Origin: Alphaproteobacteria bacterium
Lineage (GTDB): Bacteria; Pseudomonadota; Alphaproteobacteria; Caulobacterales; Hyphomonadaceae
Direction of reading: 5' to 3'
DNA: 64,000 nucleotides
Assembly: GCA_016125405.1 (NCBI GenBank)
Contig: WGLW01000021.1
Coordinates: 62,001 to 126,000, forward strand
Shown: in pieces, positions 7,358 to 17,401 of the stretch
How the letters are laid out: every line of letters begins with the position of its first letter
How positions within the stretch are numbered: position 1 is the stretch's first letter
The notes under the pieces: model-generated
Told to the model about the DNA's origin: nothing
Databases searched by the model: none
What the model saw: only the letters and a program-made list of their open reading frames with translations
Made by a program: the position numbers and the translations under genes

Positions 7358-8652
7358 TGTACGGCCTGCCGAAATTCGGCGACGGCATCGGACTGTCCCG
7401 CATCCGGCGCTTCATGCTGGCGCGCGGCCTCGACCGGATCGGCGCGCGCTCCATCGTCGTCACCGGATCGAACGGCAAGGGATCGACGGCGCGCCTGCTG
7501 GCGGCGGCGCTTGGGGCCCGGGGCCAGCGCGTCGGCCTCTTCACCTCGCCGCACCTGTTCGACATCCGCGAGCGCTTTGTTGTCGGCGACGCCCGCATCT
7601 CACAGGCCGACTATGAGCGCCACGCAACGACCGTGCTCGCCTACACCGACACCCTGCCGGCGGGCGACCGGATGGGCGGGTTCGAGTTTCTCTTCCTGCT
7701 GGCCCTGTTGTGGTTCGAGGAGCAGGCGCCCGATGTGATCGTCTGGGAGGCCGGCATCGGCGGACGCTACGATCCCGTGCGGACGCTGAAGTCGCGGCTG
7801 AGCCTGCTGACCGGCCTGGAGCTGGAGCACACGCAACTGCTGGGCGCCACGGAAGAACTGATCGCCTACGACAAGATCGACGCGCTGGCGCCCGGCGGCC
7901 GGCTGATCGTCTCGCCCTCCGTGGCGGCGGACCATCGCCAGCGCATTTCGGACTACTGCGCCCTGTCCGACCGGAGGCCGCTGTTCGTCTCCGACGACTT
8001 CACGGTTGCAGATATCGACAACCGGCCGGACGGAACCCGCTTCCAGGCCTCGCAGCCGGGCGGCGCGGCGCTGCAGGTGCATCTGAACTTGATCGGCGCC
8101 CATCAGGCCGACAACGCCCTGACGGCCTTCCTCGCCGCCTGCGCGTGGCTGGGCGAGACGCCCGACCTTTTCGGCGCCGACAACCGCCTCAACCCCATGC
8201 TCGCCGCGATGGGCGAAACCAGCTGGCCCGGGCGGCTGGAGCATGTGGCCTCCGGCCCCGACCTCTGGATCGATGTCGGCCACACGCCCCATGCGCTCGA
8301 CCTGGTGACGTCCGCCTATCTCGATTTCGCACCCGCCGAGCGGACGCTGGTGGTGTTCGGCGTCTCGGCCGTGAAGGAGGTCTCGCGGATCGCGGAGATC
8401 GTGGCCGGGCGCTTCGACCATTTCATCCTGACGCGGGCCCACAAGGGGGGCGCAGATATCGACAGCTTCGCCAGCGCCTTCGCCGGACGGGACGTGACCA
8501 TCGAACCGGACATCGCCAAGGCGGCGCAGATGGCCCGCGCACGCGCATCGGCCGAGGGCCTTGGCGTGCTTGCGCTGGGCGGCATGTTCCTCGCCGTGGA
8601 GCTGCAACACGCCTGGACCGGCGGCGATCCGGCGGAGCTGGAATTCTTCTGA
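7354..8652 (+). CDS. FolC/Mur-type ligase, partner of the ATP-grasp enzyme
   Basis: A 432-residue ligase with the FolC arrangement: P-loop VVTGSNGKGSTA (K42), FTSPHLFDIRERF, the central HTQLLGATEELIAYDKI and the C-terminal DVGHTPHALD. Such enzymes add an amino acid to a carboxylate through an acyl-phosphate. True folylpolyglutamate synthase is normally paired with accD or other folate genes; here the start codon overlaps the stop of a CphA-like ATP-grasp gene, so the pair mirrors the two catalytic modules of cyanophycin synthetase as separate proteins. ATGATG at the start leaves the choice of first Met open by one codon. Convergent with the frameshifted gene that ends 12 bases on. FolC activity on folates cannot be excluded from sequence alone. 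Confidence 0.82.
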   Translation: MMYGLPKFGDGIGLSRIRRFMLARGLDRIGARSIVVTGSNGKGSTARLLAAALGARGQRVGLFTSPHLFDIRERFVVGDARISQADYERHATTVLAYTDTLPAGDRMGGFEFLFLLALLWFEEQAPDVIVWEAGIGGRYDPVRTLKSRLSLLTGLELEHTQLLGATEELIAYDKIDALAPGGRLIVSPSVAADHRQRISDYCALSDRRPLFVSDDFTVADIDNRPDGTRFQASQPGGAALQVHLNLIGAHQADNALTAFLAACAWLGETPDLFGADNRLNPMLAAMGETSWPGRLEHVASGPDLWIDVGHTPHALDLVTSAYLDFAPAERTLVVFGVSAVKEVSRIAEIVAGRFDHFILTRAHKGGADIDSFASAFAGRDVTIEPDIAKAAQMARARASAEGLGVLALGGMFLAVELQHAWTGGDPAELEFF

Positions 8653-8664
8653 GGACGCGCCCGG

Positions 8665-9662
8665 TCAGGAGACCGGCCGGAAAATCTCGATGGCGGCGCT
8701 GGACTTGCCGTTGTTTGCACGCGCCGCAAGGAAGAGGCGATCCATCGCCGGGGAATAGAGCGCCGTGCGGGCGCCCGAACCGGTCTGGACACGGGACAGG
8801 CGCACAAGCTTCGCGCCGCGTACGTCGAAGACATCCACCGACCCGGCGCCGCACGCGACATAGAGGCGCCGGCGTGGGCCGTCATAATAGAGATCGTCGG
8901 AATCGCCGCAGAGCCCGTGCGAGGCCACCGGCTTTCCGCTTTCCGTGTCGAACACAAAGAGGCGGGCCGGAGCGCGAAACGCCACGGCGATCCGCGAACC
9001 GGCAGGATCGCGCGCCATCGGAAAATTCCACAGCGCCACGGGAAGACGCCAGCGCGCGTCGAGCTTGCCGGCGTCGAGATCAACGACGCCGATTGTACGC
9101 GCGTCCGGCAGGTTGACGAAGGTGCGGCCGGTGGCGGGATCGATCTCGAACGCTTCCGGGTGGGCGGGAAGCGATGTTCTCGACAGGACCTGCCTGCCTC
9201 AACATCGATGACGGCGAGCCCGCCCGACCCGAAGCCAACGACGGCATGGCCGTTTCGCGGATCGATCCGTATGTCGTCGGCGTCGTCGCCCAGCGGAAGG
9301 GTGGCGACCATCGCCCAGGTCTGCGTGTCGAATATCCGCACGTCTCCGGTTCCGCCTTCAGCGACGACAAGCCGCCGTCCCTCCGACCCGAAGCCAAGAC
9401 CCTGCGGCTCCTTCAGGCCGGTGATGCGGTGCGCGAGCTTGCCGGTTGCGATGTCGAGGACGTCGACGCTGCCATTGCCCAGTTCGGCGATCGCGAGGCG
9501 CTGGCCTGCGGAATCGAGCGCCAGGTGATCGATGCGGCCCGAAACGTCCGGCAGCGGGACCGTGCGTTCGAGGACAAGCGCCTTCTGGCCGCCGTCGGCA
9601 TGGGCGCAACCGGCAAACCCGAGCGCCGCGCCGAGCGCAAAGACGAAGGCGAGGCCGCGCAT
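8665..9662 (-). pseudogene. YncE-like beta-propeller protein, interrupted by a frameshift
   Basis: Signal peptide MRGLAFVFALGAALGFAGCA with a possible lipobox, then propeller blades such as SVDVLDIATGKL, DVRIFDTQTWAMV and GLAVIDVEAG. After VEAGR the frame breaks at about 9188-9192; shifting by one base restores LPAHPEAFEIDPATGRTFVN and continues without stops to SAAIEIFRPVS and TGA. Joined, the protein would be about 332 residues, normal for YncE/YVTN-repeat proteins, whose role is poorly known (periplasmic binding or scaffold). The shift adjoins AGGACCTG, with no long homopolymer, so it may be a real mutation or a sequencing error. It follows the superoxide dismutase gene by 5 bases and was probably co-transcribed with it. 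Confidence 0.85.
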
Positions 9663-9667
9663 CCGGC

Positions 9668-10372
9668 CTAGACCCGGGTGGCGGCGGCGAAGACGCGATC
9701 CGCGTTCGTCCAGTCCAGCGCCCGCATGAAGGCGTCGACATAGGCCCCCGCCTTGGCCCCATAGTCCATGTGATAGGCGTGTTCGTACATGTCGAGCGCC
9801 AGAAGCACGTGGCCGTCGGCAAGCGTCGTCGAATGGTCGGCGGCCCACTGGTTGACCAGCTTGCCCGCGCGTGGCGACCAGGTGAGCAGCACCCATCCCG
9901 ATCCGCCGCCCTGCGCCTTGCCCATCGCGGCGAACTGGGCGGCCCACTGTTCGGCGCCGCCGAAATCCGTTGCGACCTGTTTTGCAAGCGGGGCGCCGGC
10001 CTTGCCGCCGCCCTTCCCGAGCGACGCGAAATAGACCTCGTGCAGGATCATCGAGTTCATCGCCATCAGCTCTTCGCGCTTGAGGCCGTTGTACATGAAA
10101 CCTGGCGCGGTCGCCGGATCGAGCTGGGCCACCTGCGCCTCGATCGCGCCGATGCGTTTCACGGCGCCGACATAGTTGTTGTCGTGGTGGCTGACGAGGA
10201 TCTTCTCCGAAAGGCCGGGGATCGTCTTCGGATCGAACGGCAGTGGTTTCGGCTGGTAGGCGGATGCAGGCCCTGACGCCTTCTGCGCAGAGGCCGGGCC
10301 CTGTGCGGTCAACAATGCGCCTGCGGCGACGACCGCCGTAAGGGCGGCGCGCCGATCGATTTCGATGGACAT
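9668..10372 (-). CDS. Exported Fe/Mn superoxide dismutase
   Basis: A 234-residue superoxide dismutase converting superoxide to peroxide and oxygen. Signatures: SHHDNNYVGAVKR (first metal histidine), MNSMILHEVYF, GSGWVLLTWSPRAGKL and the ligand pair in LALDMYEHAYHMDYG. The first ~30 residues (DRRAALTAVVAAGALLTAQG) form a signal with a twin-arginine pair, so export, perhaps by Tat with metal already bound, is likely; cytoplasmic SodB lacks this extension. Downstream and nearly contiguous is the YncE-like gene. The helix MEYHAxHMDYG region and lack of obvious Mn-specific markers do not let me choose between Fe and Mn. Confidence 0.93.
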   Translation of the reverse strand: MSIEIDRRAALTAVVAAGALLTAQGPASAQKASGPASAYQPKPLPFDPKTIPGLSEKILVSHHDNNYVGAVKRIGAIEAQVAQLDPATAPGFMYNGLKREELMAMNSMILHEVYFASLGKGGGKAGAPLAKQVATDFGGAEQWAAQFAAMGKAQGGGSGWVLLTWSPRAGKLVNQWAADHSTTLADGHVLLALDMYEHAYHMDYGAKAGAYVDAFMRALDWTNADRVFAAATRV

Positions 10373-10459
10373 GACGCCATTCTCCTGAGGATTGGGTGCG
10401 GAGAGGCTAGCGCGTCTAACGCGCCTTGCCGAGGCGCCGCAAGGGTAAGCGGCGAGGCG

Positions 10460-11899
10460 TCAGCTTCCGGTCTTCGCGAGGTCCGGTTCGGCGAGGCCGA
10501 GGAGGCGGTGGATCTTGGCGACCAGTTCGCGCTGGTCGACCGGCTTGGCGAGATAGCCGGTCATGCCGAGGTCGAGATACTTCTCGCGGTCGCCGCTCAT
10601 GGCGTCGGCGGTGAGCGCGACCACCGGAACGTCGCGCCAGGACTGCGGCGTGGCGCGGATGCGCCGGATCGTCTCCTTCCCGTCCATCACCGGCATGTGG
10701 ACGTCGAGCAGCACGATGTCGACCGACGACATCGCCAGCCGGTCGAGCGTTTCCTTGCCGTTGGTCGCCTCGAAGATTTCACAGCCGTGCGGTGCGAGGA
10801 ACAGGCGGATGACCTGGCGGTTGACCGCATTGTCGTCGGCCAGCAGCACCTTGACGCCCCGGATGGACGATCGCCGCTCGCCGGACGGCTGGGCTGGGTC
10901 CGTGCCGGGCGGGGCCACGGGCGCGGCTTCCATGGCGCGGAAGGTGAAGCGGAAGGTCGATCCCTGACCCATGACGCTGGCGACCGTGATGTCGCCGCCC
11001 ATCAGGCGCGCAAGCTGGCGCGAAATGGCGAGGCCGAGGCCGGAGCCGCCGAAGCTGCGCGTCGTGGCGCCGTCGGCCTGGGTGAAAGCGGAAAAGAGTT
11101 TCGCCTGCGTCTCCGGCGCGATGCCAATGCCGGTGTCAGTTACCTCGACGCAGACGAGTCGCTGGCCCCCGCCTTCGGCCCTCGAGGAGAGCGCCGCCTC
11201 GACCCGGCCGCTGGCCGTGAACTTCACCCCATTGGACAGGAGGTTCGAGAGGCACTGGCGCACGCGCAACGCGTCGTAGACCAGACGCTGCGGGAAATCC
11301 GCTTCGTGGCGGACGAGAAGCTCCAGGCCCTTGTCCTCGGCCTGCGCCTGGAAGAGCTGGCGCGTGCGCTTCATGGTGTGGAGGAAGTCGCCCGGCGTCG
11401 GCGAAATCTCGAGCTTGCCGGCTTCGATCTTGGACAGGTCCAGCACGTCGTTGAGGAGGCTCAGCAGCGACTTGCCGGAATCGAGAATGACCGCGACCTT
11501 CTCGCGCTGGTCGGGCGTCAGGTCGTCGGCCTCGAGCGACTGCGCCATGCCGAGGACGCCATTCATCGGCGTGCGGATCTCGTGGCTCATGTTGGCGAGG
11601 AATTCGCTTTTCGCACGCGTCGCCGCCTCGGCCAGATCTCGCGCACGCTCGACCTCGACGATGCGCGCTTCCTTTTCGATGGCGAGCGCGCGCTGGACCT
11701 TCTGGAAGCGCACATTCTGGCGGATCAGGAAGAAGGACGAGGGCGGCGCGACCAGGCAGACGATCAGGACCGTGGTGAGCGGCGTATAGGGCGTCTCACC
11801 GGCGAACAGAACGCCGTTGACCAGGTAGTCCATGAGGACGACCACGATCAGGATGGCGGCCGAAAAGACCGCGGTCTGCAGCAGCTGGCGCTTGAGCAT
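10460..11899 (-). CDS. Hybrid sensor histidine kinase with receiver domain
   Basis: A 479-residue membrane kinase. Two hydrophobic segments lie in residues 8-70 ([33 protein letters not shown]), with almost no periplasmic loop, so no obvious extracellular sensor. A short coiled coil leads to the HisKA phospho-site ([15 protein letters not shown]), then ATPase boxes [16 protein letters not shown] and [10 protein letters not shown], and a C-terminal receiver ([13 protein letters not shown]; phospho-Asp in [13 protein letters not shown]; conserved Lys in GYLAKPV). No response regulator with an output domain or Hpt protein is adjacent, so the phosphorelay partner is elsewhere. The gene stands alone, divergent from the pilin. 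Confidence 0.93.
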   Translation of the reverse strand: MLKRQLLQTAVFSAAILIVVVLMDYLVNGVLFAGETPYTPLTTVLIVCLVAPPSSFFLIRQNVRFQKVQRALAIEKEARIVEVERARDLAEAATRAKSEFLANMSHEIRTPMNGVLGMAQSLEADDLTPDQREKVAVILDSGKSLLSLLNDVLDLSKIEAGKLEISPTPGDFLHTMKRTRQLFQAQAEDKGLELLVRHEADFPQRLVYDALRVRQCLSNLLSNGVKFTASGRVEAALSSRAEGGGQRLVCVEVTDTGIGIAPETQAKLFSAFTQADGATTRSFGGSGLGLAISRQLARLMGGDITVASVMGQGSTFRFTFRAMEAAPVAPPGTDPAQPSGERRSSIRGVKVLLADDNAVNRQVIRLFLAPHGCEIFEATNGKETLDRLAMSSVDIVLLDVHMPVMDGKETIRRIRATPQSWRDVPVVALTADAMSGDREKYLDLGMTGYLAKPVDQRELVAKIHRLLGLAEPDLAKTGS

Positions 11900-12082
11900 C
11901 CGATTCGATCCCCGACCCTTGCGCAGCAGTCTAAGGAGGACGGGTTAACACTTTTTTCGTTCGCTGCCGCAGCGGCCCACGGGCGCAGGGACTGCAAATT
12001 TGCAGGAAATTGTGGCCTCGCCGGCAGGTTTCCGGCAATCCGGCGGCGGCGAGGATGCCGCCTTCGAGTTGGGGACTTCCAC

Positions 12083-12253
12083 ATGCAGAAACTGAAGCGG
12101 CTGGCGCGCTGCACGCGCGGCGCCACGGCCATCGAGTATGGGCTGATCGCCGGAATGATCGCACTGGCGGCGATCATTTCGATGCAGCTCCTGGGCATCA
12201 ATCTCGCCGACACGTTCTGGACGCTGGCCAACGTCATAGGCGGCGCGCTCTAG
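12083..12253 (+). CDS. Flp/Fap-type pilin subunit
   Basis: A 56-residue type IVb pilin. A short basic leader (KLKRLARCTRG) is followed by ATAIEYGLIAGMIALAAII, the Flp signature with the conserved glutamate and tyrosine after the prepilin cleavage site, then a single hydrophobic helix and short tail. Flp pilins are assembled by a Tad machine for surface attachment. No tad/cpa genes are in the window, so this is an orphan copy or a second pilin. Cleavage by a CpaA-type peptidase after the glycine (G/ATAIEYG) is expected. It ends 3 bases before the convergent patatin gene. Confidence 0.93.
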   Translation: MQKLKRLARCTRGATAIEYGLIAGMIALAAIISMQLLGINLADTFWTLANVIGGAL

Positions 12254-12256
12254 GCT

Positions 12257-13348
12257 CTATTTCGCAGCCTTGAGTTTTGTGCGTTTCGGCGGCTGGAGCT
12301 GGGAGCCATCGAGCGAATCATCCTCGCCCTGGAACATCTTGCGGACGTCCACGGTGGAGCGCTTGCCGAGGCTGTTGAAATTCGCCTTCAGCCAGTCGTC
12401 GGCGGCGCTGCGGCCGTGGTCGAACAGCATGTCGATGAAGCCGGTCTCGACGTTGAACTTCGAGGAGGCGCCGAGCTGGGACAATTCCGCCTCGTCGCTG
12501 ATCGTGTGCACCAGCATGCGGCGGTAGCCGGTGCCCTCTAGCCGGCCCGCCTCGATGAGGCGGGTGACGAAATCGACGGCGCGCAGGTCACGCAGGAGCG
12601 AGGCATTGAAGGTGATCTCGTTGATGCGGTTGATGATGTCGCGCGCGGTCTTCGGGGCGCCGGGGCGACGGATCGGATTGATCTGCACCAGCACCACATC
12701 ATCGGAGACGCAGTTCTCGAACAGCGGCCACAGCGCGGGATTGCCGGTGAAGCCTCCGTCCCAGTAGGGCACGCTGTCGATCTCCACGGCCTGGAACAGC
12801 CAAGGCAGGCAGGCGGACGCCATGACGTGGTCGGCCGTAAGCTCCGACTTGTCCCAGACTTCGGCGCGGCCGGTTTCGACATTGGTGGCCGACACGAACA
12901 GCTTCAGCCTGGATTTCCGCACCTTGTCGAAATCCACCAGTTCGACCAGCAGGTCGCGCAACGGATTGAGGTTGAGCGGATTGAAATCGTACGGGCTGGC
13001 GATGCGGGTGATGAGATCGAACATCACGAAGGCGGGCGAGGTGTCGAGGTTCCAGCCGGAGAGCATGGCCTCGATCGGCGAACGCCTGAGCGGGCTTTGC
13101 CCGGCTTCGCGCAGGACGCCCTCCCAGAATTCGCGGAGAGACTGGCGGGCGTGTTCGCGGTCGCCATCGACCATGCCGTCGGCCAGCGCCACGGCGTTCA
13201 TGGCGCCCGCCGACGCGCCGGTGATCGCCTCGATCTCGATGCGGTCGTCTTCCAGCAGCCGGTCGAGGACGCCCCACGAGAAGGCGCCATGCGACCCGCC
13301 GCCCTGCAGAGCGAGGTTGATGAGTCGGGGTTCGGACTTTGCAGCCAT
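12257..13348 (-). CDS. Patatin-like phospholipase
   Basis: A 363-residue lipid acyl hydrolase using a Ser-Asp dyad. The oxyanion strand is LALQGGGSHGAFSWGVL, the nucleophile is in ITGASAGAMNAV (GxSxG), and the aspartate is in WDGGFTGNPAL (DGG). No signal peptide or membrane segment is seen, so it is cytosolic or peripheral. The C-terminal tail is rich in lysine and proline (QLQPPKRTKLKAAK). This architecture (patatin core plus about 150 residues, DUF3734-like) is common in proteobacteria, sometimes near polyhydroxybutyrate genes, which are absent here. It starts 116 bases downstream of the murI stop, on the same strand. Confidence 0.92.
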   Translation of the reverse strand: MAAKSEPRLINLALQGGGSHGAFSWGVLDRLLEDDRIEIEAITGASAGAMNAVALADGMVDGDREHARQSLREFWEGVLREAGQSPLRRSPIEAMLSGWNLDTSPAFVMFDLITRIASPYDFNPLNLNPLRDLLVELVDFDKVRKSRLKLFVSATNVETGRAEVWDKSELTADHVMASACLPWLFQAVEIDSVPYWDGGFTGNPALWPLFENCVSDDVVLVQINPIRRPGAPKTARDIINRINEITFNASLLRDLRAVDFVTRLIEAGRLEGTGYRRMLVHTISDEAELSQLGASSKFNVETGFIDMLFDHGRSAADDWLKANFNSLGKRSTVDVRKMFQGEDDSLDGSQLQPPKRTKLKAAK

Positions 13349-13464
13349 GTCGCCAGCGTGTTGCGGAGCATCTGTCTGGTTCCGGACTTAGCACACGGCG
13401 TCCGCGCTGCCACGGGCGTGTGGGCGCCATGCGCGCATTCGGCGCGGTCTGCCCGAGGGGATGG

Positions 13465-14259
13465 CTAGAGATCGACCACCCGGACGTCGGCATAGCCGAA
13501 GCGGGCCAGCACCGGGGCCATGGCGGCGAGGTTGGCGTGACCGCCGGTGACATAGGCGACCGGGGCGCCGCCGGGATCGTTGCCGGTGCTGGCCGGCGCA
13601 ACGCGCAGGGCCTGGCGCGCCACCGCCTCGCCAGTATCGATGAGCGTCACGGCGGGCGGACAGGCGGCGGCGATGGCCTCCCGGATGAGCGGGAAATGCG
13701 TGCAGGCCAGCACGACGACATCGATGCGGGCGCCCTCGGGCCCATCGAACATCGGCTGGACGGCGTAGGCGACCGCATCGGCGTCGGGCGCCATGCCGCG
13801 CACCGCCCGCTCGGCCATATCGACCAAACCCGCCGATCCGCGCCGGATGACGGTCTTGCCGGCAGCGAACTGGCGTTCGAGGTCGTCGAGATAGGCGCGC
13901 TTCACCGTGCCGGGCGTCGCCAGCACGCCGATAACGCCGGTGCGGGTGAGGTCTGCGGCGGGCTTGATCGCGGGAACGGTGCCGACGACGGGGATCGCCA
14001 CACACGCGCGGATATCGGCGAGCGACAGGGTGGAGGCCGTGTTGCAGGCGATGACCAGCACGTCCGGCCGGGCGATATCGACGAGGGACGCGCACAGGCC
14101 CGGCAACCGGACGCGCAGTTCGTCGTCGGTTTTGACGCCGTATGGGAAGAAGCCCGCATCGGCGGCGTAATCCACCGTCCAGTCCGGCGCGGCCCTGCGC
14201 AATTCTGTTGCAATCGTGAGCCCGCCCACGCCCGAATCGAACACCAGCGCCCGCGTCAT
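13465..14259 (-). CDS. murI: Glutamate racemase
   Basis: A 264-residue cofactor-independent racemase that makes D-glutamate for peptidoglycan. The two catalytic cysteines are in VLVIACNTAST and VLACTHFPLI; FDSGVGGLTI and ADAGFFPYG near the N-terminus and DTGEAVARQ near the end are further family signatures. Length is standard. The gene is divergent from the potassium channel gene, with 82 bases between them, and precedes the patatin gene in the same direction, though with a gap large enough for separate transcription. Confidence 0.95.
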   Translation of the reverse strand: MTRALVFDSGVGGLTIATELRRAAPDWTVDYAADAGFFPYGVKTDDELRVRLPGLCASLVDIARPDVLVIACNTASTLSLADIRACVAIPVVGTVPAIKPAADLTRTGVIGVLATPGTVKRAYLDDLERQFAAGKTVIRRGSAGLVDMAERAVRGMAPDADAVAYAVQPMFDGPEGARIDVVVLACTHFPLIREAIAAACPPAVTLIDTGEAVARQALRVAPASTGNDPGGAPVAYVTGGHANLAAMAPVLARFGYADVRVVDL

Positions 14260-14341
14260 GACGCCCGCGCCCCTGTCAGACGACAGGTATTCGCCAGAGG
14301 CATTTTTGGCGTGCTAGAAACGCGCGCGGGGAGGTTGCTCA

Positions 14342-15256
14342 ATGGTTGCTCAACAGGTCGCGGTTCAGGCGGGCTTGCGGTACAAGCTCTACCTTGAGAT
14401 GGAGCCACATGCCCGCAGCAAGCCGGGCTTGTCGAGCACAAACACATTCATCGTCGCGCTGGTGCTATTCTCTTTCCTGCTGTTCGCGCTGGAAACCGAG
14501 CCCACGATCACCGGGTCTGCGCGGCAATGGATCGTCATTCTCAACTATGCCGTGCTGGTGGCGTTCGCCGTCGAATACATCGTTCGGCTCTGGGTGGTCG
14601 GTCTCGACGGGCGCCATGGCGGGATGATGGGGCGGCTGCGCTATGCGCTGTCGATCTACGCCCTTGCCGACCTGGCGGCTTTCCTGCCGGAACTTCTGTG
14701 GCTGTCGCTACCGCACACGGGCGACGACGAGCGCATGCTGATGTTCCTGCGCGTGTTGCGGCTGGTGCGGCTGCTGAAGATCGCCCGCTTCAGCCCGGCC
14801 TTCGACATACTTGGCGCCGCCTTCAAGCGCGCTTCGAGCCAGTTGCTGACCGCTCTGGCGCTGGCCATGGCGCTGGTGTTCGTGTCCGCCGTTACGCTCT
14901 ATTTCATCGAGGGCGTCGGACAGGGGCGGCAGCAATTCGCCTCCATTCCGCGCGCGATCTGGTGGGCGGTCGCGACGCTGACCACGGTGGGATATGGCGA
15001 CGTTTACCCGGTCACCGTGTGGGGCAAGGTCGCCGCCGCGCTGATCGCTTTTGCGGGTATCGGCGTGGTCGCCCTGCCGACCGGCATATTCGCCAGCGCG
15101 TTTTCCGCGGAACTGCGCCATCGCGAACGCCTGCGGCACCAGCACGACGAAGCGCAGGAGATCGCGCGCGACGTGGTCGAGGAAATCGAATCCTCGCCGG
15201 ATATCGTGGTCACCCGCAGAGAAGCGAAAGGGCCCGAAGAGCCGCCGCTTCTCTAG
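14342..15256 (+). CDS. Voltage-gated-type potassium channel
   Basis: A 304-residue six-helix ion channel. After a short cytoplasmic start, helices S1-S3 are hydrophobic (VALVLFSFLLFALETEP; IVILNYAVLVAFAVEYIVRL), S4 is arginine-spaced (RVLRLVRLLKIARF), and the pore has the filter TTVGYGDVYP between two further helices. The filter TVGYGD marks potassium selectivity. A C-terminal coiled, charged tail (LRHRERLRHQHDEAQEI) follows S6. Bacterial Kv homologues of this size are tetrameric inner-membrane channels; the physiological role is generally unclear. It ends one base before the convergent aguB gene. Confidence 0.93.
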   Translation: MVAQQVAVQAGLRYKLYLEMEPHARSKPGLSSTNTFIVALVLFSFLLFALETEPTITGSARQWIVILNYAVLVAFAVEYIVRLWVVGLDGRHGGMMGRLRYALSIYALADLAAFLPELLWLSLPHTGDDERMLMFLRVLRLVRLLKIARFSPAFDILGAAFKRASSQLLTALALAMALVFVSAVTLYFIEGVGQGRQQFASIPRAIWWAVATLTTVGYGDVYPVTVWGKVAAALIAFAGIGVVALPTGIFASAFSAELRHRERLRHQHDEAQEIARDVVEEIESSPDIVVTRREAKGPEEPPLL

Positions 15257-15257
15257 G

Positions 15258-16121
<864 letters not shown>

Positions 16122-16132
16122 CACGGGTCTCC

Positions 16133-17140
16133 CTAGGCCGGCTGCTGCTGCGTGATGCAGTGGAAGGCGCCGCCGCCGGAGAGAATATGGCGCGCCGACA
16201 GCCCCACAACAGCCCTGTCGGGGAAGAGCGGCTTCAGCGCTTCGACCGCCGACGCCGCGCTGGGCGTACCGTAGGTGGGGACGACCACGGTGGCGTTGCC
16301 GATCAGGAAGTTCATGTGGCTGGCGGGGACCACCTCGCCATCATCGCCCAGCACGCGGCCAGGCGAGGGAATGCGGATCACCTGCAGCTTGCGGCCGCGG
16401 GCGTCACGCGCCGACTTCAGCGTTTCGGCGATGGCCTCCAGCGCTTCGGCGTTTGGATCATCGGCGCCGCTCGGCTGCTGGCAGACAACGACGCCCGGCG
16501 CGACAAAGCGGGCGATGTTGTCGACATGGCCGTCGGTGTGGTCGTTGGCGAGGCCGCGGTCGATCCAGATGATCTTCGCGGCGCCCAGTGCATTCTGCAG
16601 GAAGGCTTCGGCGTCCGCCTCGGTCCAGTCGTTGCGGTTGGGGTTGAGCACGCATTCGCGCGTGGTGAGCAACGTGCCCTCACCGTCCCAGTCCAGCGCG
16701 CCGCCTTCGAGCACGCGGGCGAACTCCGCGGCGGAGGCTCCGGCCGCGTGGGCGATGAAGCCGGCGACCCTGTCGTCGTGCTCGTAGACGAATTTCGAGC
16801 CCCAGCCGTTGAAGCCGAAGGTGAGGCAACGATCGTTGGAAAGAAATATGGGGCCGATGTCGCGCAGCCAGATGTCGCCGTATTTCGCGGGGATCACCTC
16901 GGCGTAATCGCCCACAGCGCGTTCGGCGGAGAGCACCGCTTCCGGCCCGTTGGCCAGCACGCGGACCATGTCGCCGACGAGCCCATCCGGGCCGTCGCCG
17001 CTGAGCGCGCGGATCATGGCGCCGACCTCGCGCTGGGCGCCCTCGAAATTGCCAGGCCAGATATCGGGATCAGCCGGCCACGCCGTCCAGATGGCGGAAT
17101 GCGGGGTCCATTCGGCGGGCGGATGCAGGGACTGGCTCAT
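16133..17140 (-). CDS. aguA: Agmatine deiminase
   Basis: A 335-residue guanidine-modifying enzyme of the pentein fold that converts agmatine to N-carbamoylputrescine and ammonia. Signatures: PPAEWTPHSAIWTAWP at the start, the histidine in NDHTDGHVDNIARFV, and the catalytic cysteine in GGGAFHCITQQQPA at the end. The start chosen is MSQSLHPP; an open frame runs 11 codons further upstream. It leads the two-gene aguA-aguB operon. In other bacteria this pathway feeds putrescine and spermidine synthesis or agmatine use as nitrogen source. Confidence 0.95.
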   Translation of the reverse strand: MSQSLHPPAEWTPHSAIWTAWPADPDIWPGNFEGAQREVGAMIRALSGDGPDGLVGDMVRVLANGPEAVLSAERAVGDYAEVIPAKYGDIWLRDIGPIFLSNDRCLTFGFNGWGSKFVYEHDDRVAGFIAHAAGASAAEFARVLEGGALDWDGEGTLLTTRECVLNPNRNDWTEADAEAFLQNALGAAKIIWIDRGLANDHTDGHVDNIARFVAPGVVVCQQPSGADDPNAEALEAIAETLKSARDARGRKLQVIRIPSPGRVLGDDGEVVPASHMNFLIGNATVVVPTYGTPSAASAVEALKPLFPDRAVVGLSARHILSGGGAFHCITQQQPA

Positions 17141-17271
17141 GCCGCCCGCTCTAGCATCGCGGGCCGGGCGCACAAGGGGCCGGCCCGCTTCAGCGCCAGC
17201 GCCCCACCGCCCAGGAACTGGCCAGTCAAAGTGTCACGCCAACGTGCTGGATGGATGCTGCCTTGATGAAC

Positions 17272-17288
17272 CTCCGGAAAATCCGGAG
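17272..17288. promoter_or_regulatory. Short palindrome CTCCGGA-AAA-TCCGGAG
   Basis: Perfect 7-base arms around a 3-base centre lie about 115 bases upstream of the Oar-like receptor start. It could be an operator or a weak hairpin ending transcription from the left; it lacks a T-run. Confidence 0.3.
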
Positions 17289-17401
17289 CGTTCGCTGCTG
17301 TCATCAAACTTTCTGAAAAGCGTCACCCAACCTTTGAAACCGCCGGGCATGGGCGGGGCATCGCTCGAAGAGCGGGAAAAATGGATTCTCAGGAGGGGTA
17401 G

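Noticed and set aside
7354-8652. Annotation as folylpolyglutamate synthase folC
   Set aside because: Motifs fit FolC, but the coupled ATP-grasp partner and absence of folate genes favour a CphA-like role; kept as FolC/Mur-type without a symbol.
8316-9947. A single 543-codon frame spanning the propeller gene
   Set aside because: Only its middle part encodes the propeller; both ends are other frames of the ligase and SOD genes, and the real gene changes frame near 9190.
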